A stretch of 64,000 nt of DNA from UBA668 sp038234785 (GTDB lineage Bacteria > Actinomycetota > Acidimicrobiia > Acidimicrobiales > Ilumatobacteraceae), in assembly GCA_038234785.1 (NCBI GenBank), contig JBBQTC010000001.1, forward strand, positions 86,752 to 150,751, given 5' to 3'. A program made the position numbers and the translations under genes. The notes under the pieces are model-generated. The model did not search any database and was not told the origin of the DNA. It was given only the letters and a program-made list of their open reading frames with translations. The number at the start of each line of letters is the position of its first letter. Within the stretch, counting starts at the first letter, position 1. Positions 16,264-23,837 of this stretch are shown piece after piece.

Positions 16264-17949
16264 TTAGACGAACGACACCGTCGAATCGGTTCCCACGTGC
16301 ACCGCGTCCGCTGCTTGTTTCGCGTGGTAGCTGCTGCGAGTGAGCGGGCTGGCCTCCACGTGTCCGATGCCCAATCGTTCGCCGAGCGCCTTCCAGCGAA
16401 CGAACTCTGCGGGCTCGACCCACCGGGCGACCGGGAGGTGGTGCGACGTCGGGCGGAGGTACTGCCCGATGGTGACGACATCGACGCCGACCGCGGCGAG
16501 ATCGGCGAGCAATCCATCGACCTCCGCGACGGTCTCGCCGAGGCCCACCATCAGCCCCGACTTCACTTTCAGGCCTGCCGCCTTCGCGCGGGCGAGGACG
16601 GCCAGGCTGCGTGCATACCCGGCCGAGGGGCGCACCGCGCGCTGGAGGCGGGCGACGGTCTCGACGTTGTGGTTGAACACATCGGGTCGGACTTCCAGCA
16701 AGAGATCGAGCGAGATCTCGTCGCCCTTCGCGTCGCTCACCAGTGTCTCCACCATCGTGCCGGGCCTCGCCTCGCGGATCGCACGGACACACGCGGCGAC
16801 GTGCGCCATCCCACCGTCGATCAGGTCGTCGCGAGCGACCATCGTCAGCACGGCGTGCTGCAGGTCCATCTCGGCGATGGCGAGAGCGACTCGGGTGGGC
16901 TCGTCCGCGGCCGGAGCGAGAGGCTTGTTCGTGTCGACCAGGCAGAACCCGCACGCTCTCGTGCACCGCTCACCGAGCACCATGAACGTGGCCGTTCGGT
17001 CGGCCCAGCACTCGCTCAGGTTGGGACAGCCGGCCTCCTCGCACACCGTGACGAGACCGTGATTGCGCACCGTCTTCTTCAGCGACAGCACATCGGCGCC
17101 CAGCTGCACCTTGGGTCGCAACCATTCGGGCTTGCGGGCGGCGATCGTGAGTCCCTCGGACACCCCGGCCTGCTGGAGCCGCGCGGCCGCGCGCACGAGA
17201 CCGTGATCGCCCGCGGTACGCACTGGTGCGCCGGGGCCGTCGCCTCTGGAGAAAGGAGCGAGATCGTCGGGGCGGTGTCGCCACACGACGTCCTGACGTT
17301 CGATCGTCCCATCGCCCCACATCTCGGCGGCGCGCCGGGCCACGATGTCGGCGACGGTGGCGAGATCGCAGTCGAGGCCCTCCTCGGACAGGGAGGTCAC
17401 CGGCCTGTCGGCGATGCCGCACGGCACGATGTAGTCGCGCATGTACCGCATGTCGGTGTGCACGTTGAGGGCGAACCCGTGCATCGTGCGGCCGTGCGCG
17501 AGCCGAACGCCGATCGCGCAGATCTTGCGTGGCGACGGCCCGCTGACGCCGACCCACACGCCGGGATACTCGTCGAGGCATCCGACATCGTGCAGACCCA
17601 GCTCTTCGAGCGTGCCCACCACCAACCGCTGGATCGCGCCGACATGGTCGCTCGCTCCGAGGGAGTTCGGCACGTTGACGATGGGATAGCCCACCAGTTG
17701 ACCGGGCCCGTGGTACGTGACGTCGCCGCCGCGCTTGACCGCGACGAGCTCCGCATCGACGGTCGCCGGCTCGACGAGCACGTTGACGCACAGGTCGGCA
17801 CGCGGACCGTGCGTGAAGACGTGCCGATGTTCGAGCAGCAGCAGCCGGTCGTCGGTGCCGTGCTCGAACATCGCCTGTTGGAGGGCGAGCGCCTCGCGGT
17901 ACGGGACCCGACCCAGCCAACGCACGTGGAGCGGCCCGGCGGGGGTCAT
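16264..17949 (-). CDS. lipB-lipA: Fused octanoyltransferase-lipoyl synthase (LipB-LipA)
   Basis: 561 aa, one uninterrupted frame carrying two enzymes. Residues 1-~235 are LipB: RGGDVTYHGPGQ (73-84), the catalytic lysine K142 in RKICAIGV and Cys177 in VPCGI. Residues ~265-561 are LipA: auxiliary-cluster cysteines C303, C308, C314 (CEEAGCPNLSECW), radical-SAM cysteines C329, C333, C336 (CTRACGFC), and the C-terminal RSSY (538-541) that ligates the auxiliary cluster. LipB transfers octanoate from acyl carrier protein to E2 or GcvH, and LipA inserts the two sulfurs. A linker of ~30 residues joins them. The gene lies 5 nt behind the E2 gene, whose lipoyl lysine is a direct substrate. All key residues of both enzymes are present. 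Confidence 0.95.
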   Translation of the reverse strand: MTPAGPLHVRWLGRVPYREALALQQAMFEHGTDDRLLLLEHRHVFTHGPRADLCVNVLVEPATVDAELVAVKRGGDVTYHGPGQLVGYPIVNVPNSLGASDHVGAIQRLVVGTLEELGLHDVGCLDEYPGVWVGVSGPSPRKICAIGVRLAHGRTMHGFALNVHTDMRYMRDYIVPCGIADRPVTSLSEEGLDCDLATVADIVARRAAEMWGDGTIERQDVVWRHRPDDLAPFSRGDGPGAPVRTAGDHGLVRAAARLQQAGVSEGLTIAARKPEWLRPKVQLGADVLSLKKTVRNHGLVTVCEEAGCPNLSECWADRTATFMVLGERCTRACGFCLVDTNKPLAPAADEPTRVALAIAEMDLQHAVLTMVARDDLIDGGMAHVAACVRAIREARPGTMVETLVSDAKGDEISLDLLLEVRPDVFNHNVETVARLQRAVRPSAGYARSLAVLARAKAAGLKVKSGLMVGLGETVAEVDGLLADLAAVGVDVVTIGQYLRPTSHHLPVARWVEPAEFVRWKALGERLGIGHVEASPLTRSSYHAKQAADAVHVGTDSTVSFV

Positions 17950-17954
17950 GGGAT

Positions 17955-19415
17955 CTAGAGCTCCTGCGACCAGTCGCGAGTCTCGAGCAGTTGCTTCACC
18001 TTCACCAGGAATCCCGCCGCGTACGCGCCGTCGAAGGCGCGATGGTCCCAGCTCATCGCAAGGTTGCCGACCGGGTGGATGGCGATCGCCTCGCCGCCAT
18101 CGGGCAGCGTGGCCACGACCGGCTTGCGCACGATCGCATCCGTGGACAGGATCGCGACCTGTGGCTGGTTGATGATCGGCATCGTGAGCACGCTGCCGGC
18201 CGAGCCGTTGTTGCTGATCGTGAACGTGCCACCCGAGATCTCGTCCGGGCTGAGCTTGCGCGTGCGCGCACGGTTGGCGAGATCGTTGATCTCCTGTGCG
18301 ATCGCGCGAAGACGCTTGGTCTCGGCGGACCGCACGACCGGCACCAGCAGTCCTTGGAACTCGAGATCAACGGCGATGCCGATGTCGATGAAGTGGTGCA
18401 CGACCAGTTCGTCTTCGCCGACACTTGCGTTGAGGTGAGGGAACTCGACCAGTGCATCCACGACTGCGCGGGTGATGAACGGCAGATAGGTGAGGCCGAA
18501 CCCTTCACCGGTCTTCCATTCGGCCTTCACCGTGTTGCGGGTTGCATCGACGTTGGCGTAGTCGACCTCCACCACGCTGAACGCGTGCGGGCTGACGCCC
18601 TTGCTCATCACCATGTGGCTGCCGGTGAGCTTGCGGATCTTACTGAGGCCCACCGACGAGTCGCGTGCTCCGGTGGTGACGGTGGGTGCCGGTGCCGGCG
18701 CGGTGACGACCGGTGCGGCGGGTGGCGCCGCAGTCGGTGCGGCCGCAGTCGGTGCGGCCGCGGGCGCCGGCGCACTGGGAGCGGCCGGTGCCGGTGAGAG
18801 GCTCAGCTTGTCGATGTGGTCGAGCACGTCGTCGCGGGTGATCCGGCCGCCGGGGCCGGTACCGACGAGATCGTCGGGTGAGATGCCGTGCTCGGCGACG
18901 AGGCGCCGTACCACCGGCGAGAGCAACCGGTTGTCGCCCGACAAGCTCTCCGGCGACACGGCCGCAGCAGCAGGAGCAGGAGCAGGAGCGGCGACCGGCG
19001 CGGGCGCGGGGGCGGCCGGAGCGGCTTCGACGACCGGTGCGGGCGAAGGTGCCGGCGTCTCGACGGCAGGCTCGGGGGCGGGAGCTTCCGGAGCCGGAGC
19101 CGGAGCCGGAGCATCACCAACGGCATCACCAACGGCATCACCAACGGCATCACCAACGACGTCACCAACGGCATCACCAACGACGTCACCAACGACAGCC
19201 AACACTGCGCCGACGGGAACGGTGTCACCCTCGGCAGCGCGGATCTCGAGCACCACGCCGGAGACGGGCGACGGCACCTCGGTGTCGACCTTGTCCGTGC
19301 TGACCTCGAAGAGGGCCTCGTCGGCAGCAATGGTGTCGCCGACCTTCTTGAACCACCGGGTGATGGTGCCTTCCGTGACGGTCTCGCCCAGTTGCGGCAG
19401 CGTGACATCGGCCAT
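17955..19415 (-). CDS. sucB: 2-oxoacid dehydrogenase E2 component (dihydrolipoamide acyltransferase)
   Basis: 486 aa. A single lipoyl domain (1-~75) with lipoyl lysine K42 in STDKVDTEVPSP; an unusual VGDx repeat (75-102); an Ala/Pro linker; the peripheral-subunit-binding domain (about 163-205, LLSPVVRRLVAEHGISP then GTGPGGRITRDDV); a second Ala/Pro linker; and the catalytic domain with DHRAFDG (His458, Asp462). In actinobacteria this E2 (DlaT/SucB) often serves both pyruvate and 2-oxoglutarate dehydrogenases; with aceE in the same window, a role in the pyruvate complex is likely. ATG 19415 follows AAGGAG. The operon order lpd, E2, lipB-lipA puts core enzyme and lipoylation together. Confidence 0.92.
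   Translation of the reverse strand: MADVTLPQLGETVTEGTITRWFKKVGDTIAADEALFEVSTDKVDTEVPSPVSGVVLEIRAAEGDTVPVGAVLAVVGDVVGDAVGDVVGDAVGDAVGDAVGDAPAPAPAPEAPAPEPAVETPAPSPAPVVEAAPAAPAPAPVAAPAPAPAAAAVSPESLSGDNRLLSPVVRRLVAEHGISPDDLVGTGPGGRITRDDVLDHIDKLSLSPAPAAPSAPAPAAAPTAAAPTAAPPAAPVVTAPAPAPTVTTGARDSSVGLSKIRKLTGSHMVMSKGVSPHAFSVVEVDYANVDATRNTVKAEWKTGEGFGLTYLPFITRAVVDALVEFPHLNASVGEDELVVHHFIDIGIAVDLEFQGLLVPVVRSAETKRLRAIAQEINDLANRARTRKLSPDEISGGTFTISNNGSAGSVLTMPIINQPQVAILSTDAIVRKPVVATLPDGGEAIAIHPVGNLAMSWDHRAFDGAYAAGFLVKVKQLLETRDWSQEL
19111..19194 (-). repeat. 12-bp minisatellite in the E2 gene encoding VGD(A/V) repeats
   Basis: Seven tandem 12-bp units (GCATCACCAACG or ACGTCACCAACG on the plus strand) that encode VGDA/VGDV on the minus strand. 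The unit length is a multiple of three, so copy-number change would keep the frame and only lengthen or shorten the acidic linker after the lipoyl domain. Confidence 0.9.
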
Positions 19416-19438
19416 GGGTGCGATCTCCTTCTGAATTC

Positions 19439-19474
19439 GGTTCGGGTGGGTCGTTCGGTTCGGGTGGGTCGTTC
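19439..19474. repeat. Two exact 18-bp tandem repeats between lpd and the E2 gene
   Basis: GGTTCGGGTGGGTCGTTC occurs at 19439-19456 and again at 19457-19474, followed by a degenerate third start (19475-19489) that runs into the lpd stop codon. It fills most of the 71-nt spacer. It shows no dyad and no promoter-like box to me. Confidence 0.85.
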
Positions 19475-19486
19475 GGTTCGTGCGGG

Positions 19487-20899
19487 TCAGGCGTTCAGGC
19501 TGCGGCCGGTGAGCGACAGCATCGATTCGCCGAACAGTTCGGTGAGACTCGGGTGGGGCTGGATGAACTCGGCGACCTCGGCCACGCTTGCCTCCCAGTT
19601 CACCGCAAGGTAGCCGCCGCTGAGCTGCTCGGTGACCCAAGGGCCCACCATGTGCACACCCAACACCTGGCCGGCGGAACCGTCCGGGTTCTTCTTGGCG
19701 ATGATCTTGACCAGACCGTCGAGCTCGCCGAGGATCTGGGCACGGCTGTTGGAGCGGAACTGGTGCTTGGCAACGACGACGTCGTAGCCGGCTTCGCGCG
19801 CCGCTTCCTCGCTGGGGCCGGCGAAGGCGACCTCGGGATGGCAGTAGATCGCCCACGGCACCCGGTCGTAGCGGATGGGCATCGGATGCTCACCGAGCAG
19901 GTGCTTGGTGACCAGGATCGCCTCGGCGTAACCCACGTGGGCCAACGCCGGGGTGTTGATGAGGTCGCCGATCGCGTAGACGCCGGGCTCACCGGTCTGG
20001 CAGTACTCGTCGACGGCGACGAACCCGCGCTGGTCGACGGTGACGGCAGTGCCCTCCAGGCCGAGCTGGTCGGCGAAGGGGCGCCGGCCGACGCTGACGA
20101 CGACGGCGTCGACCTCGAGGCTCTCCACATCGCCGTCGGCCGCTGCGAAGTGGACCGTGGTGCCACCGGAGTCGTTCGGCGTGTGGCCCAACACCTTGAC
20201 CCCGGTACGAATGTCGATGTTCTTCTTCTTGAAGCTCCGCACCACGACGTTGGCGACGTCGATGTCGAGACCGGGGAGGACCTTCGGCAAGCCCTCGAGA
20301 ATCGACACCTGGGATCCCAGGTCGGCGAAAGTGCTCGCGAACTCGCACCCGATCGCACCGCCACCGATGACCGCCACGCGGGCGGGCAGACGATCGAGCA
20401 TCAGCACTTCGTCGCTGGTCATCACCGGCCCCGACGGCTCGAAGCCGGGAATCGTGCGAGGGACCGACCCGGCGGCGAGCACGACGTTCGTGCCCTGCAA
20501 CGTCGAGGTGCTGCCGTCGGGATGCCGCACGGTGACGACTCGGTTCGGGCCGAGTGTTCCCGTGCCGTCGAGGACGGTGATCTTCTTCGACTTCATGAAG
20601 CCGGCGAGGCCCTTGACGATGCCGTCGACGAGCTTCTGCTTGCGAGCCTGGGCGACGCCGAAGTTGACCACCGGCGGGCTGGACTCGATGCCGAACTCAG
20701 CGGCATGCGCCACATGGCGCTGCACGGCTGCGGTCTCCAGGAACGCCTTGGCCGGGATGCACCCTCGATTGAGGCACGTTCCTCCGAGCGTGTCCTTCTC
20801 CACCACGGCGACCTTGAGGCCAGCAGAGGTGGCGTACAGCGCCGCCCCGTAGCCTCCGGGGCCGCCGCCGATCACGACGAGATCGAACTGCTCTTCCAT
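19487..20899 (-). CDS. lpdA: Dihydrolipoyl dehydrogenase (E3)
   Basis: 470 aa, normal length for E3. FAD-binding VVIGGGPGGYGAA, the redox pair C42/C47 in GGTCLNRGCIPAK, NAD-binding VAVIGGGAIGCEFAS, the second FAD motif GVYAIGDLI, and the C-terminal catalytic HPSLTE (His449, Glu454) donated to the partner subunit. It reoxidises dihydrolipoyl groups of E2 with NAD. First gene of the lpd, E2, lipB-lipA operon. ATG 20899 is preceded by GGAAGTGGAG at moderate distance. A TTGACA-like hexamer lies further upstream (around 20940-20945, reverse strand), but no convincing -10 accompanies it. Confidence 0.96.
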   Translation of the reverse strand: MEEQFDLVVIGGGPGGYGAALYATSAGLKVAVVEKDTLGGTCLNRGCIPAKAFLETAAVQRHVAHAAEFGIESSPPVVNFGVAQARKQKLVDGIVKGLAGFMKSKKITVLDGTGTLGPNRVVTVRHPDGSTSTLQGTNVVLAAGSVPRTIPGFEPSGPVMTSDEVLMLDRLPARVAVIGGGAIGCEFASTFADLGSQVSILEGLPKVLPGLDIDVANVVVRSFKKKNIDIRTGVKVLGHTPNDSGGTTVHFAAADGDVESLEVDAVVVSVGRRPFADQLGLEGTAVTVDQRGFVAVDEYCQTGEPGVYAIGDLINTPALAHVGYAEAILVTKHLLGEHPMPIRYDRVPWAIYCHPEVAFAGPSEEAAREAGYDVVVAKHQFRSNSRAQILGELDGLVKIIAKKNPDGSAGQVLGVHMVGPWVTEQLSGGYLAVNWEASVAEVAEFIQPHPSLTELFGESMLSLTGRSLNA

Positions 20900-20988
20900 C
20901 GATGCGTGCTCCACTTCCGTTGCGGTGCCGATGATCTGAGATGTCAACGGTACCGGCTCACGGACCGCGCCGCAGCAGGTGGTGGCGA

Positions 20989-21414
20989 TTACACCAGTTT
21001 CCAGCGGGCCTTCTGCTCGGCGCGCTGGAACAGCAGTTGGCGACTCTTGCCGGTCACGTTCGACGTGTCGAAGGTGAGCGTGCACGTGACCGCGGCGACG
21101 GTGAATCCGGTGCATGCATCGCCACCTGACGATCCGTCGGCCACCGCCAGCGGGGCACTGGGCGTGACGAGCGTGAGCCCATCGACACCACGAGGATCGT
21201 CGACGCCCGACAGCGTGACCGTGACCACCGCCATGCCGTCGGACTCCTCGAAGGACTGCACCATCACCCTCGCATCGCCAGCTGTGGCCGTGTCACCGAG
21301 GGCCAGCGGCGGGTCGGCGTGCTGGTTGGAGAGCCGCAGCAATTGGACGCCACCGGCGAGCAGGATGGCCAGGCCACAGCCGACGGCCAGGAGGAGCAAC
21401 GTCCGGGTCTTCAT
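20989..21414 (-). CDS. Small exported or membrane-anchored protein (possibly DUF4352-like)
   Basis: 141 aa. A hydrophobic N-terminal segment (TLLLLAVGCGLAILLAGGVQLL) acts as signal or anchor, followed by an extracytoplasmic beta-rich domain starting near LALGDTATAGDARVMVQSFE, a pattern like DUF4352/telokin-like proteins. Two cysteines (in DACTGF and AVTCTL) could form a disulfide outside the membrane. The gene is divergent from the thioredoxin-like lipoprotein gene; the spacer is only 35 nt and holds a -10 box for each. A functional link through disulfide chemistry is possible but is only inference. Confidence 0.65.
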   Translation of the reverse strand: MKTRTLLLLAVGCGLAILLAGGVQLLRLSNQHADPPLALGDTATAGDARVMVQSFEESDGMAVVTVTLSGVDDPRGVDGLTLVTPSAPLAVADGSSGGDACTGFTVAAVTCTLTFDTSNVTGKSRQLLFQRAEQKARWKLV

Positions 21415-21423
21415 GGCGGTGAC

Positions 21424-21442
21424 AGGCTAGAGCCGGTATCGT
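21424..21442. promoter_or_regulatory. Divergent pair of -10 boxes
   Basis: TAGCCT on the minus strand (21429-21424) lies 9 nt before the ATG at 21414. TATCGT on the plus strand (21437-21442) lies 7 nt before the ATG at 21450. Both genes would be leaderless and their promoters overlap, so one bound regulator could control both. Confidence 0.5.
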
Positions 21443-21449
21443 CGTTCCC

Positions 21450-22028
21450 ATGCGCCGATCCATGGCCCTCGCGGGCTTCGTGGCCGTGCTGCTCGCATCG
21501 TGCGGCGGCAGCGGCGCCCCCCGCTCAGGTGCGGCCGCCACACCGGCGACCATCACGTCGGCGACCGACTCGTCGACCACCACGCCACCGTCGGGCGGCG
21601 CTCCCGCGGGCGCCGACGTCACCGCACCCGAGGCGTTGCAGTTCAGCGCCGCGTCGGTGGGCGGCGGACAGATCGACTTCACCTCGTTCGCAGGCACCGC
21701 GGTGGCGCTGTGGTTCTGGGCGCCCACTTGAAGCATCTGCAACCATGAAGCCCCCTCGGTCGAGGCGGCCAGCAAGAAGTGGACCGACAAGGTGCAGTTC
21801 ATCGGGGTCGCCTGGTCCGGCGACGACGATGCGTTCCAAGGCTTCGTCGACACGCATGGACTGACCTTTCCGCAGGTCAGCGACGACCCGGGCGAGGTCT
21901 ACTCGCGCTTCGGCGTGCCCTCCCAGCCGGCACTCGTGGTGATCTCGCCGTCCGGCGAGGTCCAACAGCTCTTCGGAGCGGTCGACGAAGCCGTGTTGAA
22001 CGACGTCCTCACCAGGGCCACCGCGTAG
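21450..22028 (+). CDS. Thioredoxin-like (MPT53/DsbE-like) lipoprotein, probable selenoprotein
   Basis: 192 aa if TGA 21729-21731 is read as selenocysteine. Lipobox LLASC gives lipidated Cys18. A Thr/Ser/Pro linker leads to a thioredoxin fold with the active site WFWAPT-U94-S-I-C97-NHEAPS, where homologues (mycobacterial MPT53/DsbF) have Cys at position 94. Downstream, in the same frame, come FIGVAW, the cis-proline region VPSQPALVV (Pro160) and a normal C-terminus. Both halves share one frame, the stop replaces exactly the attacking cysteine, and a SECIS-like hairpin follows. A plain nonsense mutation or base-call error (TGC to TGA) is the alternative. As a disulfide reductase/oxidase it would act outside the membrane. 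Confidence 0.8.
21729..21769 (+). promoter_or_regulatory. In-frame UGA (Sec94) and bacterial SECIS-like hairpin
   Basis: TGA occupies 21729-21731. A hairpin follows at 21750-21769: G21750-C21769, C21751-G21768, C21752-G21767, a C-C mismatch, then four pairs closing on the loop GGTC (21758-21761). Bacterial SECIS elements have a G among the first two loop bases and a loop some 16-37 nt after the UGA; here the loop begins 26 nt after it. The loop GGUC is also that of the E. coli fdhF element. Confidence 0.6.
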
Positions 22029-22038
22029 CATCTCGTCC

Positions 22039-22395
22039 ATGGGACTCCGCGACCTCGCCAAGCGTCTGACGACAACGGTCGCCGAGCTCGACGACGAGCG
22101 GCTGCAGGACCGATTCTCTGGTCTGCAGCTCACGCAGCTCGGCGACCTGCTACCCCGGATCCCTGCCCGCATCGGTGGTGAGATCACCCGTACACGGATC
22201 GCACCACGATCGGGTGTGGCTGCCTTCGAGATCACCGTCGCCGACGGATCGGGTACCGCAGTGGCGGTGTTCACCGGCCGCCGCTACGTGGCCGGACTCG
22301 AGCACAACCGGGCCGTGTTGCTCGAGGGAGTCGCCCGCTCGGAGCGCGGCCGCCTGGTGATGCTCAACCCGGCGTACACACTGCTGCCGCGCTGA
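22039..22395 (+). CDS. OB-fold nucleic-acid-binding domain protein
   Basis: 118 aa. After an N-terminal helix region (residues 1-45), residues ~47-115 form a single OB fold: GGEITRTRIAPRSGVAAFEITVADGSGTAVAVFTGRRYVAG, then LLEGVARSERGRLVMLNPAY. This matches the small actinobacterial OB-fold protein (Mycobacterium Rv2694c type) that neighbours the trk genes. Its role is unknown. TAGCAT (22026-22031) lies 7 nt before the ATG and shares its TAG with the stop codon of the upstream lipoprotein. It converges on the trkA gene with a 9-nt gap. Confidence 0.82.
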   Translation: MGLRDLAKRLTTTVAELDDERLQDRFSGLQLTQLGDLLPRIPARIGGEITRTRIAPRSGVAAFEITVADGSGTAVAVFTGRRYVAGLEHNRAVLLEGVARSERGRLVMLNPAYTLLPR

Positions 22396-22404
22396 CCCGC
22401 GACG

Positions 22405-23067
22405 TCAGCCGACGAGCAGGGCTCGGACGGCATCCTCGCTCTCGGACGTGACGAGGACGAGCACCTCATCACCGAGACGCAGGATCGTGTCGCCACGAGG
22501 CACCACCACCTTCTCTTCGCGGAGAATGGCAACGACCGTGGTGTCGCGTGGGAAGCCCAACTCAGCGATCTCGCGATCCGCGGCCGGCGAACCCTCGGCG
22601 AGCGTGACTTCGGCCAGCTTGGCTCGACCACCCTCGAACGACAGCAGACGCACGAACGACCCGACACTGACCGCCTCCTGGACGAGGCCGGTGATGAGGT
22701 GCGGCGTACTCACCGAGACGTCGACGCCCCATGACTCGTTGAACATCCACTCGTTCTTGGGGTTGTTCACCCGAGCGACGACGCGCGGCACAGCGAACTC
22801 CTGCTTGGCGAGCAACGAGACGACGAGATTGTCCTCGTCGTCACCGGTGACCGCGGCCATGACGTCGGCCGTCTCGAGACCGGCGTGCTTCAGGGCGTCA
22901 ATGTCACACGCGTCGCCCTTGAACCACACCGCGCCCTCGATGGTTTCGTCGTGTCGGCCGACGACGTCGACATCGCTGTCGACGATGGTGACGTGGTGCC
23001 CGGTTCCGACGAGCTGTTCTGCGATGAAGCGGCCGACGCTGCCGCCGCCGGCGATGACGATGTTCAT
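22405..23067 (-). CDS. trkA: TrkA-family potassium uptake regulatory protein (second of pair)
   Basis: 220 aa. An RCK_N Rossmann domain (IAGGGSVGRFIAEQLVGTGHHVTIVDSD, residues 3-30; GDACDIDALKHAG; AAVTGDDEDNLV) is followed by an RCK_C domain (about 135-220, AEVTLAEGSPAADREIAELGFPRDTTVVAILRE, ending GDEVLVLV). It binds NAD(H)/ATP and gates K+ channels or transporters at the membrane inner face. It follows the other trkA gene by 9 nt, as in mycobacterial ceoB/ceoC. No TrkH/TrkG membrane subunit is in the window. Confidence 0.92.
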   Translation of the reverse strand: MNIVIAGGGSVGRFIAEQLVGTGHHVTIVDSDVDVVGRHDETIEGAVWFKGDACDIDALKHAGLETADVMAAVTGDDEDNLVVSLLAKQEFAVPRVVARVNNPKNEWMFNESWGVDVSVSTPHLITGLVQEAVSVGSFVRLLSFEGGRAKLAEVTLAEGSPAADREIAELGFPRDTTVVAILREEKVVVPRGDTILRLGDEVLVLVTSESEDAVRALLVG

Positions 23068-23076
23068 GACGCGCTC

Positions 23077-23742
23077 CTAGTGAACGTTGCCGGCGGTGGG
23101 CGCCGCGGTGAGGGAATCGAGGCGGCCGAGCGAGTCAGCGCTGACGGCGAAGTACACGATGTCGCCTTCCTGGGCCACCATGGTTGGCGTGGGAAGGATG
23201 GCGGACCCGAGGCGGCTGACAGCGACCAGGCGCACTCCCTCGGTCTCCAGATCGAACACGGGATGGCCGGCCCACCCCCTGGCGATGGAGCGCTCGACGA
23301 GGGACACCTTCGCGCTCGGATCGACCCACTCGACGGCCGCGACCTCGGGGATCAGACGCCGGAGCACGCGCTCGGTGGTCCACAGCGCGGGAGCGACGGT
23401 GGCGATGCCGAGTCGCTGGTAAATCGCCGCCCGGCGCGGGTCGTAGATGCGCGCCACGACACGCTCGATCCCGAACGTCTCGCGAGCGACACGCGCAATC
23501 AGGATGTTCGAGTTGTCGCCGTTGGTGACGGCGGCCATCGCTTCGGCGCGTTCGATGCCCGCGCGTACGAGGAGATCGCGGTCGAAGCCGATGCCGGCGA
23601 AGGTCTCGCCGGCGAAACCGGGCCCGAGCCGCTCGAAGGCACTCGCGCGGCGATCGATGACCGAAACGGTGTTCCCCTCGTCGACCAGATTCCGGGCGAG
23701 CGAGGAACCGACCCTGCCACACCCGACGATCACCACATGCAC
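23077..23742 (-). CDS. trkA: TrkA-family potassium uptake regulatory protein (first of pair)
   Basis: 221 aa from GTG 23742, chosen because the RCK_N motif VVIVGCGRVGSSLARNLVDEG begins at once and GAGGAGG lies upstream. An RCK_N domain (FAGIGFDRDLLVRAGIERAEAMAAVTNGDNSNI) and an RCK_C-type C-terminus (SLVERSIARGWAGHPVFDLETEGVRLVAVSR, EGDIVYFAV) are present. It would form hetero-octameric rings with the product of the next gene. Longer upstream reading is open but adds a non-conserved Arg/Pro-rich stretch. It is divergent from the APC permease; the whole block has the mycobacterial Rv2690c-Rv2694c order. Confidence 0.9.
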   Translation of the reverse strand: MHVVIVGCGRVGSSLARNLVDEGNTVSVIDRRASAFERLGPGFAGETFAGIGFDRDLLVRAGIERAEAMAAVTNGDNSNILIARVARETFGIERVVARIYDPRRAAIYQRLGIATVAPALWTTERVLRRLIPEVAAVEWVDPSAKVSLVERSIARGWAGHPVFDLETEGVRLVAVSRLGSAILPTPTMVAQEGDIVYFAVSADSLGRLDSLTAAPTAGNVH

Positions 23743-23837
23743 GATGTTGTCCTCCTCGCCGCTGTGCGCCCGCGGCCGCGGGCCGCTCAGGGCATTGCCG
23801 ATTCGCACTGTAACTGGACATAGGCTCCCGAACACAT

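Noticed and set aside
20940..20945. TTGACA as a sigma-70 -35 box for lpdA
   Set aside because: No acceptable -10 hexamer lies 16-18 nt downstream on the minus strand.
21450..22028. Reading this locus as two genes or a simple pseudogene
   Set aside because: The halves share one frame with no other lesion, the stop falls exactly on the catalytic Cys, the downstream part has no plausible start of its own before conserved fold sequence, and a SECIS-like hairpin follows.
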